Source of the DNA: Gemmatimonadota bacterium
Lineage (GTDB): Bacteria; Gemmatimonadota; Gemmatimonadetes; Longimicrobiales; Gaopeijiaceae
DNA: 41,906 bases
Reading direction: 5' to 3'
Assembly (NCBI GenBank): GCA_013002885.1
Contig: JABDLS010000004.1
Span: 1 to 41,906, forward strand
Part shown: positions 35,135-41,906 of the stretch, piece by piece
Position numbering within the stretch: the stretch's first letter is position 1
How the letters are laid out: every line of letters begins with the position of its first letter
Program-made: the position numbers and the translations under genes
The notes under the pieces: model-generated
The model's database searches: none
What the model saw: the letters and a program-made list of their open reading frames with translations, nothing else
What the model was told of the DNA's origin: nothing

Positions 35135-37771
35135 TCAGCCCCCTCGAAGCACCCGGGCCGGCTCGATGGAGGAGGCCCTTCTCGCAGGCAGCCAGCTCGC
35201 CAGGAGGGCGGCGACCGAGAACGTGAGGATGACGACGCCGTACACGACGGGGTCTCGAGGTCCGACCGAACCGAGGAAGCCGGACAGGGCAGGAGTGACG
35301 ACGAGGGCCACACCGGCGCCGAGGAACACACCCGCGACGGCCAGCCCCAAGCCCTTCCGGACGACCACCATGAGTACGTTCCGGCCCGTGCCCCCCAGCG
35401 CAAGTCGCACCGCCAGCTCCTGCGTTTGGCGCGTCACCGAGTACTGGACCAGTCCATATAGTCCCACCACGGCGAGGAGGAGCGCCGCAAGACCCATCCC
35501 GCCCACGAGGGCCGCGCCCAGGCGCTGAGGAAGGAGAGAACGGTCGAGCACGGTTCGCACCGACTGGATGACCACGGGTCGAGCGCCCGGCCTCCACTGG
35601 GAGACGACCCTGCGGATCTCTGCCGAAAGCTCCTCCGGAGACGGGGCCCGCAGCGTCAGAACAGGTGGGACCGGCAGGTCCCGTCCCAGGCTGACGTACA
35701 CCAGAGGGTCCGGGTCGTCGTCCTGAGCGAGATAGCGGGCGTCCTCCGCCACACCGACGACTCGGATGGTCTCACCCCCCACCACGAGGGCACGCCCGAC
35801 GGCGGTCTCCCCCGGCCAGAACCGATCCACGAAAGACACGCTCACCACGGCGACCCTCGGGCCTTCGTCCGCATCCGCCTCGGAGATGTCCCGGCCGCTT
35901 CGGAGGGGGATGCCCAGCACCTCCAGGTACCTCGCCCCCACCCTGCGCGCGTCTACCACCCAGTCGTCGCTGCCGGGCGGTGGATCCAGGCCTGGCAGTA
36001 CGACCCTGAGCGGTGAGCGTGCCAGGCCCACGGGCGGGCCGTCGGCCATGCTGACGGCCTCGATGGCCGGCACACCCTCCAGCTGCTCTATCAGCTCCTT
36101 CAGCCCGTTCGGTTCGTCGATCAAGACACTCGCCACCTGGTCGGCATCGAAGCCGGGATCGGCACGGGCCGCCTCGACGAAGGCGCGCACGAAGAGTCCG
36201 GTGGCCACCACCAACACCACCGAGACGCTAACCTGGCCGAGCACGAGAGCGGAGCGAATCCAACCCACCCCGGGTCGCTCCCCCCGGGCGCTGAGGGCCG
36301 AGGACGGCGGAGTGCGAACGACATGGAGAGCCGGAGCGCCTCCGGCGACAAGCGCGGCGCCGACACCGGCGAGAGCGGTCAAGGCCAGCACCCGGTGGTC
36401 AAGCTCCAGCTCGAGGCCCACGCCCGCCGAAAGGGTGTAGAAGAGCTCGGACAGGACGTCGTTCAGGACGACGGCGGCGACCACGCCCAAGGCCGTGCCC
36501 AGAATCGCCAACAGAGACGATTCCGAGAGCATCTGGCGCACGAGCCTGGCGTTGCCGGCGCCCAAGGCCAGACGCACCGCCATCTCCCGGCCCCGCGACA
36601 TGGTACGGACCAGGAGGACGCTGCCGACGTTGAGGCACGCGATGACGAGCACCAGCGCAGAGACCCCGGACAGGATCGCGACGAACGCCGTCACCGGCCC
36701 TCGCAACGAGTGGTCCAAGCCGGTGGTGGGTGTGACGCCGACGCCGTGACCGCGATGGGTGTCGGGGTATTCCGCGGCGAGCCTCCGCGCAACGCCGGAC
36801 AGGGCCTCGTGAGCCGCCGACACCGTCGCGCCTTCCCGGAGGCGACCGATCATCTCGAAGGGCATCCTCGACCGATCGTCGGCGTCGAAGCCGGAGAGCA
36901 CGTGAGGGGCGGCGCCCAAGGGGAGCCACAGGTCGACTGGGAACCCGATGAAGTGGCCTCGGAAGCCAGCCTCGCCGACACCGACAACCGCCACCGGCCG
37001 ACCGTCCAGCACGACCGTCGACCCGACCACGCCAGGATCGGCCCCGAAGCGATCGGTCCACAAGGCATGGGTCAGCACGGCCCGCGGCTCGGCCCCCATG
37101 CCTTCATCGAAACCCATGTCGAACGTACCCTGCGCCGGGGAAACGCCGAGCATGGGGAGGTACTCCCGGGTCACGAGCTGTGCGACCACGGGGCGTGCCG
37201 CCGGGCCGTCGCCCAGGATCACTCGGGTCCCGGCGAAGCCCGCGAGTTCGTCGATGGGGCCGTCCACCGCCTGATACTCGACCACGTCTCGCCATCCGAA
37301 ACCGAGAAAGCTGTTCCCTCCTTCGATGTCCGGCCACACGTCGATGAGGGATGCCTGATCTTCGACGGGTAGAGGCCGGAGGAGGAGCTCGTTCACCACC
37401 GTGAAAACGACGGTATTCGCGGCGATGGCCAGGGCCAGGATCAGGATGACCGTAGCAGCCAGGGTCGGCACCCGTGCCAGGGATCGCAACGCAAACCGGG
37501 CATCTCCCAGGACGGTCTCCGTCAGCGACGCCCTGCCGTTCGGGTCAGGTCGCGAGCTCCGCGGACGCTCGCTTCTTCGGAGCATGGGACCGATATCGTC
37601 GACGCTTCCCAGTCGCTCTTCGATCGCTTCAGGAGATACGCCGTGGTCCAGGGCGTCGAGAACGTGGGCGGTCAGATCGTCACGTAGCTCTCGCGCGTCG
37701 ACACCCTCCATACCGGAGGCCTCGACGAGGCAGTCGATCCGACGCAGGATCGAGTCGGGGATCGGCGTCAC
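35135..37771 (-). CDS. ADOP-type ABC transporter permease (FtsX/MacB family)
   Basis: Predicted 878-residue inner-membrane protein of the acidobacterial duplicated orphan permease type. The GTG start at 37771 overlaps the padR stop by four bases (GTGA), which is preferred to the in-frame ATG at 37816. Residues 1-75 are a soluble N-terminal helical part; the first FtsX unit has a membrane helix at about 88-113 (TLAATVILILALAIAANTVV), a periplasmic MacB_PCD region, and three helices ending in MAVRLALGAGNARLVRQML; a second copy follows, ending with LAVRLALGGTGRNVLMVV and SWLPARRASSIEPARVLRGG. No ATPase gene is near, which is normal for orphan members. Such permeases are thought to move or release lipophilic compounds or lipoproteins; the substrate is unknown. 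Confidence 0.93.
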   Translation of the reverse strand: MTPIPDSILRRIDCLVEASGMEGVDARELRDDLTAHVLDALDHGVSPEAIEERLGSVDDIGPMLRRSERPRSSRPDPNGRASLTETVLGDARFALRSLARVPTLAATVILILALAIAANTVVFTVVNELLLRPLPVEDQASLIDVWPDIEGGNSFLGFGWRDVVEYQAVDGPIDELAGFAGTRVILGDGPAARPVVAQLVTREYLPMLGVSPAQGTFDMGFDEGMGAEPRAVLTHALWTDRFGADPGVVGSTVVLDGRPVAVVGVGEAGFRGHFIGFPVDLWLPLGAAPHVLSGFDADDRSRMPFEMIGRLREGATVSAAHEALSGVARRLAAEYPDTHRGHGVGVTPTTGLDHSLRGPVTAFVAILSGVSALVLVIACLNVGSVLLVRTMSRGREMAVRLALGAGNARLVRQMLSESSLLAILGTALGVVAAVVLNDVLSELFYTLSAGVGLELELDHRVLALTALAGVGAALVAGGAPALHVVRTPPSSALSARGERPGVGWIRSALVLGQVSVSVVLVVATGLFVRAFVEAARADPGFDADQVASVLIDEPNGLKELIEQLEGVPAIEAVSMADGPPVGLARSPLRVVLPGLDPPPGSDDWVVDARRVGARYLEVLGIPLRSGRDISEADADEGPRVAVVSVSFVDRFWPGETAVGRALVVGGETIRVVGVAEDARYLAQDDDPDPLVYVSLGRDLPVPPVLTLRAPSPEELSAEIRRVVSQWRPGARPVVIQSVRTVLDRSLLPQRLGAALVGGMGLAALLLAVVGLYGLVQYSVTRQTQELAVRLALGGTGRNVLMVVVRKGLGLAVAGVFLGAGVALVVTPALSGFLGSVGPRDPVVYGVVILTFSVAALLASWLPARRASSIEPARVLRGG

Positions 37772-38100
37772 GTCGAGAGTCCCAGCCTTGCCATGGCCGC
37801 CACCAGTTCGGCCCACTCGGCTTCGTTCTCCTCGAGCCAGTCACGACCATCGCTCGTGAGGCCGTAGTACTTGCGGCGGCGCCCGTTGGCGACCCGCGTG
37901 CTCCGGTGGGTGATGAGCCCCTTGGCTTCCAGGTTGTACAGGAGCGGGTAGAGACTCGTGTGTCCGAGGGTCAGGACTCCCCCGGACCGCCGGTCCAGCG
38001 CCTCGGCCAGCTCATATCCGTACATCTCCCGCTCCTGCAGGATCTTCAGGACGGCAAGGGGCCCCGCACCCCTCATCCACGCCTTTGACGCTCTCGTCAT
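37768..38100 (-). CDS. PadR-family transcriptional regulator
   Basis: A 110-residue winged-helix DNA-binding protein. The start at 38100 has an AAGGA site seven bases upstream. The PadR signature is clear: GPLAVLKILQEREMYGYELAEAL, then LTLGHTSLYPLLYNLEAKGLI for the recognition helix and RRRKYYGLTSDGRDWLEE for the wing. A short C-terminal helix (EWAELVAAMARLGL) would form the dimer. It is translationally coupled to the ADOP permease, the usual arrangement, and probably represses its own operon by binding the dyad at 38123-38148. Confidence 0.93.
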   Translation of the reverse strand: MTRASKAWMRGAGPLAVLKILQEREMYGYELAEALDRRSGGVLTLGHTSLYPLLYNLEAKGLITHRSTRVANGRRRKYYGLTSDGRDWLEENEAEWAELVAAMARLGLST

Positions 38101-38122
38101 TCCGGATCCTTGGATAATGGTT

Positions 38123-38148
38123 GTTGTCACATAATATGTGAGGACAAC
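38123..38148. promoter_or_regulatory. Probable PadR operator/promoter dyad
   Basis: The perfect inverted repeat CACATA-A-TATGTG (38128-38140) is flanked by GTTGTC at 38123-38128 and GACAAC at 38143-38148, giving a near-complete dyad with a small asymmetry on the right. On the minus strand it contains TATTAT, a good -10 element, with TTGCTC 18 bases upstream as a weak -35. PadR proteins typically recognise ATGT-N-ACAT-like dyads. It lies 22 bases before padR and 133 bases before the SPFH gene. Confidence 0.65.
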
Positions 38149-38281
38149 CAGCGCGAGCAAGCGACACCCGCTGAAGGTCCAGGGGCCACCATCCGTAATG
38201 GAGTCGAGACCATGGGCGGAAGTGGGGCTCCGCCCTATGTTGAGTGCGACGTTCACACGCGAGCACGGAGGACAGAAGGCC

Positions 38282-39415
38282 ATGGGCCTATTCGACAAGA
38301 TTCGCGGCGAGTTCATCGACATCATCGAATGGACCGACAGCAGCCCGAATACCCTCGTTTACCGCTTCGAGCGCCACGGCAACGAGATCAAGTACGGCGC
38401 CCAGCTCACCGTCCGTGAGGGCCAGAACGCCGTATTCATCGACGAAGGCCAGCTCGCCGACGTCTTCCCTCCGGGGATGTATACGCTGGAGACTTCGAAC
38501 CTCCCGATACTCTCCACGCTGAAGGGCTGGAAGTACGGCTTCGAGAGCCCGTTCAAGGCGGAAGTCTACTTCGTGAACATGCGTCAGTTCACGGATCAGA
38601 AGTGGGGCACGAAGAACCCCGTGACCATGCGGGACCCGGAGTTCGGCCCCGTCCGTGTCCGGGCCTTCGGGACCTACGCCATGCGCGTGGACGACCCCGG
38701 CAAGTTCATCCAGGAGATCGTGGGCACCGACGGCCATTTCACCACGGACGAGGTCACCGATCAGGTCCGCAACGTCCTGGTCGCTCGCTTCTCCGACGCC
38801 ATGGCATCCTCGGGCATCCCCGTCCTCGACATGGCAGCCAACTACGACGAGTTGGGCGAGAAGCTCGGCGACAGGGTCGGCGATGACATGGAGGGCTACG
38901 GCATCGAACTCCGCACCCTCCTCGTGGAGAACATCTCCTTGCCTCCTGCGGTCGAAGAGGCTCTCGACAAGCGCACCAGCATGGGCGTGCTCGGGGACCT
39001 GGACCAGTACACCAAGTTCCAGGCCGCCGAGGCCATCGGCGACATCGCCAACAACCCCGGTTCGGGCGGGATGGCCGCCGGAGGCATGGGCGCCGGCATG
39101 GGCTTCGCCATGGCGAACCAGATCGGACAGGCCATGAACCAACCGGGTGGTCAGGGTGGCCAGCAGGGTGGTGGTCAGCAGACCCCGGGTGGTCCGCCCC
39201 CCATCCCACAGGCCCCTCGGTTCTACGCGGCCATCGACGGCCAGCAGACCGGCCCCTTCGATGAAGCCGCGCTGAAGGAGCGGATCGCCTCAGGAAGCAT
39301 CACCAAGAACACGTTGGTGTGGTCCCAGGGGATGGCCGAGTGGACGAAGGCCGGCGAGGTCGCTGCCGTGTCGAAGCACTTCGGCGCGACTCCGCCGCCC
39401 CTACCCGGCAGCTGA
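38282..39415 (+). CDS. SPFH-domain protein with C-terminal GYF_2 domain
   Basis: A 377-residue protein. The start at 38282 has GGAGGA and AAGG elements upstream; longer frames begin in the padR regulatory region. Residues 1-270 are an SPFH (band 7-like) domain of the type found in bacterial virion-core-like/YdjI proteins: DIIEWTDSSPNTLVYRFERH, AVFIDEGQLADVFPPGMYTL, RVRAFGTYAMRVDDPGKF and GIELRTLLVENISLP. A Gly/Gln/Met-rich linker (GGMAAGGMGAGMGFAMANQ) follows, then a GYF_2/DUF4339 domain at about 313-362 (FYAAIDGQQTGPFDEAALKE, LVWSQGMAEWTKAGE). No membrane segment is obvious, so it would assemble on a membrane via partners. Such proteins form oligomers linked to envelope stress. The zinc-ribbon gene follows 115 bases downstream. 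Confidence 0.9.
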   Translation: MGLFDKIRGEFIDIIEWTDSSPNTLVYRFERHGNEIKYGAQLTVREGQNAVFIDEGQLADVFPPGMYTLETSNLPILSTLKGWKYGFESPFKAEVYFVNMRQFTDQKWGTKNPVTMRDPEFGPVRVRAFGTYAMRVDDPGKFIQEIVGTDGHFTTDEVTDQVRNVLVARFSDAMASSGIPVLDMAANYDELGEKLGDRVGDDMEGYGIELRTLLVENISLPPAVEEALDKRTSMGVLGDLDQYTKFQAAEAIGDIANNPGSGGMAAGGMGAGMGFAMANQIGQAMNQPGGQGGQQGGGQQTPGGPPPIPQAPRFYAAIDGQQTGPFDEAALKERIASGSITKNTLVWSQGMAEWTKAGEVAAVSKHFGATPPPLPGS

Positions 39416-39530
39416 CACGAAGAGGCCCGGCGGCGCGGGACCGACGCCTGAGGTGATCCAATTCGCCCGGCGAACCGACACACCCCTCTCCCGATGAGGT
39501 TGGGACCAGGACCGCTCGTGGGCGGCCCTC

Positions 39531-40643
39531 GTGGATGAGCTGACGACGTCATCCGCGAGCGGGGGGCCGAGGCAGTTCCCCTGCTCGTCCTGTGGCGCGA
39601 AGGTGGAGTTCGCGGCTGGGACCGACTCTCTCGTGTGCCCGTACTGTGGCAACGAGACGCGTATTCCCGCTTCCTCCGCGGGGGTCGTCGAGCAGGACTT
39701 CCTGGAGACCATCTCAGGAGCCCTCGGCGACCACGCCGACACCGAGGAAGTGACGTCTGTTCGTTGCGACTCCTGTGCGGCACTCGTCGAGCCCTCTCCC
39801 TCGCAGGAGGCGTTCCCCTGCCCCTATTGCGGCTCGAGCATCGTCGCCCGTGAGGTCTCCCAGAGGCTCATCAAGCCCCGGGCGATCCTACCCTTCAAGA
39901 TCGACCGACAGGCAGCGACCAAGCTCTTTCGCGGCTGGATCGACAAGCTCTGGTTCGCCCCCAACGCCCTGCGGAAGATGGCACGCCTCGACGGCCGCCT
40001 TCAGGGCCTATACACGCCCTTCTGGACGTACGACTCCGCGACAGTCACCCGATACACGGGCCAGAGAGGTGAGGAGTACACCGTGACCCGGACCCGCACC
40101 GTCCGCCGGGACGGAAAGATGGTCCAGGAGCGCTATACGGAGGTGAGGGTCCGTTGGTATCCGGCCAGCGGGATCGTTGCTCGCGACTTCGACGACATGC
40201 TCGTCGTCGGATCCACGTCGTTGCCTCGCGCTCTGGCAGAGGAGGTGGAGCCCTGGGACCTGAGCAACCTGGTGGACTACGCCGACGAATACCTCTCCGG
40301 CTTCACCGCGGAGCGCTACCAGGTAGACGTCCGTGCGGGGTGGGAGCGTGCCCAGGAGCGGATGGGACCCGTCATCGAGTCCGACGTTCGGGGGGACATC
40401 GGGGGCGACCGGCAGCAGATCCACTCCATGAAGACCACCCACAGCAAGGTGACATTCAAGCATATCCTGCTGCCCCTGTGGATCTGCTCGTACCGATACA
40501 AGGGCCGGATCTACCGTTTCCTGGTGAACGCACGGACAGGGGAGGTGCAGGGTCACCGGCCGTGGAGCTGGGTGAAGATCGCCCTCACGGTCCTGACGGT
40601 GGTGGCCGTGGGCGTCCTCCTCTACGCGTACCTCGGGGGTTGA
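39531..40643 (+). CDS. Double zinc-ribbon protein with C-terminal membrane anchor
   Basis: A 370-residue protein starting at GTG 39531; no in-frame ATG exists upstream and the ribosome site is weak. Two zinc ribbons are visible: C18xxC21...CPYC and CDSC...CPYC at about 80-105. A central beta-rich region (LYTPFWTYDSATVTRYTGQ; YTVTRTRTVRRDGK) resembles the soluble core of small bacterial zinc-ribbon proteins. The C-terminus has one membrane helix (VKIALTVLTVVAVGVLLYAYL). It would be anchored in the inner membrane with the ribbons in the cytoplasm. Its position behind the SPFH-GYF_2 gene, in the same direction, matches the known co-occurrence of such SPFH and zinc-ribbon proteins and suggests that they work together. 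Confidence 0.82.
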   Translation: MDELTTSSASGGPRQFPCSSCGAKVEFAAGTDSLVCPYCGNETRIPASSAGVVEQDFLETISGALGDHADTEEVTSVRCDSCAALVEPSPSQEAFPCPYCGSSIVAREVSQRLIKPRAILPFKIDRQAATKLFRGWIDKLWFAPNALRKMARLDGRLQGLYTPFWTYDSATVTRYTGQRGEEYTVTRTRTVRRDGKMVQERYTEVRVRWYPASGIVARDFDDMLVVGSTSLPRALAEEVEPWDLSNLVDYADEYLSGFTAERYQVDVRAGWERAQERMGPVIESDVRGDIGGDRQQIHSMKTTHSKVTFKHILLPLWICSYRYKGRIYRFLVNARTGEVQGHRPWSWVKIALTVLTVVAVGVLLYAYLGG

Positions 40644-40785
40644 TCGACATCCGCATGGGTCGCTCCAACCGGGTCAGCGCACCGAAGACGAAACAGTCGA
40701 GCGCACTCTGCGTATCACACGGACCTCACCACGCGGACCGGTCGGCCGCCAGCCCTCCGGCCCGCGTTGGTGCGTCAAGATCAAA

Positions 40786-40807
40786 CGCCAACACGTGAAG
40801 TTTGGCG
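40786..40807 (+). other. Hairpin in the leader of the FG-GAP-like gene
   Basis: CGCCAA (40786-40791) pairs with TTGGCG (40802-40807) in the 212-base gap between the zinc-ribbon gene and the FG-GAP-like gene. It is 49 bases before the start codon. It may be a weak terminator or leader hairpin; nothing else was seen in this gap. Confidence 0.3.
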
Positions 40808-40855
40808 CGTCGGTGAACGCCGGAGCGCCACCACTCGAGCAGTGAGAGGATGTAG

Positions 40856-41906
40856 ATGAAGCGGATATGTTTGAGCCTCGCCGGGGCCCTGGTGGCCGTT
40901 GGGGTTGCCGCCCCGGTAAGCGGGCAGTCTTTCGGTAACTCCGTCTCCGTCGGCGAAGACGTCGTCATCGTCGGCGAGCCGTCGTACGACCTTCGCTCCG
41001 GCGTCGCGTACGTCTTCGAGCGCGACGACAGCGGCGACTGGGTGCGGACCCAGCGCCTCGAGCCTTCGGACGCCGAGAACGGCAACCGGTTCGGGATCCG
41101 CTTGGCGACGCAGGACGACCTCCTTCTGGTGTCCGCCACCCGGGCGGATGAAGGAATCGGAGCCGTCTACATGTTCGAGAACCGAGACGGAACGTGGACG
41201 GAGTCGGGTCGCCTCGAGACGTCGGACCGCAGCCCCGCCGACAGCTTGGGAAGCGGACTCGCCATCGACGGTGATTGGATCGCCGTAGGCACCATTGCGC
41301 ACAACGGCGCCCGCGGGGCGGCCTACACCTTCCGGCGCGAGGGTGACGCCTGGGTTGAGCACTCCAAGCTCGCCCCACAGGGCCTGCAGCCCGAAGACCG
41401 CTTCGGTAGCCACATCGCCATGGAGGGCGGGCGTATGCTCGTCTCCGCCGGGTCCGCCGGTGGTGGGCAGGGAGCTGTCTATGCGTTCCAGTACAACCCC
41501 GAGACCGACAGCTGGCAGACACAGGGCCAGCTTCAAGCACCCCAGGTCGACGAGCAGACGGGCTTCGGCTCCGATGTCGCCATTGGCGACGGAATCGCCC
41601 TCGTAGGAGCCCCCGGATTCCTCGGCGGTCTCGGCGCGGCACTCATGTACGTCGGTACCGACGAGGGCTGGCAGCTCGCCACCTTCCTGACGCCGTTCGA
41701 GACCACGGGCGGCAGTGCCTTCGGCGCCTCGGTCGATTTCGACGGACGGACGGCGATGATCGGCGCCATGGGTGCCGGTAGGGGTCAGGGCTCCATCTTC
41801 GCGTACGAGCTCGACCGCGAGACCCTCGGCTGGAATGCCGCCAGCCAGATCCGCTCCGCGGAGGATGGCCAGGCGTTCTTCGCTGCCACCGTCGCCATGG
41901 GTGGCG
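40856..41906 (+). CDS. Partial FG-GAP-type beta-propeller exported protein
   Basis: The open frame runs from 40856 to the end of the window without a stop, giving at least 350 residues; the C-terminus is missing. The start has an AGAGGA ribosome site. Residues 1-25 are a signal peptide (MKRICLSLAGALVAVGVAAP then VSGQ). The rest is a series of about 50-residue repeats with the pattern F-G-x-x-V/I-A-x-x-x-x-x-x-V/L-V-G followed by G-A-V/A-Y-V/T-F and a Trp-containing strand (DWVRTQRLEPSD, TWTESGRLETSD, AWVEHSKLAPQG), typical of FG-GAP/integrin-like propellers. It is a surface or periplasmic protein, perhaps for adhesion or carbohydrate contact; no catalytic motif is visible. Confidence 0.85.
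   Translation, partial: MKRICLSLAGALVAVGVAAPVSGQSFGNSVSVGEDVVIVGEPSYDLRSGVAYVFERDDSGDWVRTQRLEPSDAENGNRFGIRLATQDDLLLVSATRADEGIGAVYMFENRDGTWTESGRLETSDRSPADSLGSGLAIDGDWIAVGTIAHNGARGAAYTFRREGDAWVEHSKLAPQGLQPEDRFGSHIAMEGGRMLVSAGSAGGGQGAVYAFQYNPETDSWQTQGQLQAPQVDEQTGFGSDVAIGDGIALVGAPGFLGGLGAALMYVGTDEGWQLATFLTPFETTGGSAFGASVDFDGRTAMIGAMGAGRGQGSIFAYELDRETLGWNAASQIRSAEDGQAFFAATVAMGG

Overview
The window is a GC-rich, gene-dense bacterial chromosome segment of 41,906 bases with 21 protein-coding genes that I can support and no RNA genes. Several features point to a Gram-negative member of the Gemmatimonadota/Acidobacteriota-like assemblage: a PadR regulator coupled to an ADOP-type (orphan FtsX/MacB) permease, a secreted DUF5117/DUF5118-type metalloprotease, two DUF1028 proteins, an NHL-propeller lipoprotein and a PQQ-type quinoprotein. 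The phylum is inferred from gene content; no marker gene is present.

The centre of the window (12.7-32.0 kb, minus strand) is a compact seven-gene transcription unit built around a polyunsaturated-fatty-acid (PUFA) synthase-like megasynthase. In transcription order it holds pfaD (trans-acting enoyl reductase), pfaA (KS-MAT-4xACP-KR-DH), a giant pfaC-like gene (KS-CLF-AT-two FabA-type double-hotdog DH units, with the PfaB-type AT fused inside), an Sfp-type phosphopantetheinyl transferase, a glyoxalase-like VOC protein, a secreted type II asparaginase and a 430-residue protein of unknown function. Junctions are 8 to 24 nt gaps or 4-nt ATGA overlaps. The order ER, KS/MAT/ACP/KR, KS/CLF/AT/DH resembles the three-gene pfa1-pfa2-pfa3 layout known from myxobacteria rather than the marine gammaproteobacterial pfaABCDE layout. 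No glycerolipid acyltransferase (AGPAT) or thioesterase domain is visible, so how the product is released is open.

Left flank (0-12.7 kb): an NHL-repeat lipoprotein, a divergent secreted metzincin-like protease, a 63-residue eight-cysteine zinc ribbon, a DUF1028-amidohydrolase fusion, a PQQ-type dehydrogenase lipoprotein, a DUF4139 protein, and a divergent GspE/PilB-family ATPase that has lost its Walker A lysine and carries a C-terminal response-regulator receiver domain.

Right flank (32.3-41.9 kb): a secreted amidase overlapping a secreted DUF1028 protein, the ADOP permease overlapping its PadR regulator (GTGA), then in the opposite direction an SPFH-GYF_2 protein, a double zinc-ribbon membrane protein and a truncated FG-GAP-type beta-propeller protein that runs off the window. 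A strong dyad lies between padR and the SPFH gene and is a likely PadR operator.

Many flanking products carry export signals and are hydrolases or redox enzymes, suggesting a scavenging heterotroph with an active envelope. The Pfa cluster is the most distinctive system here.
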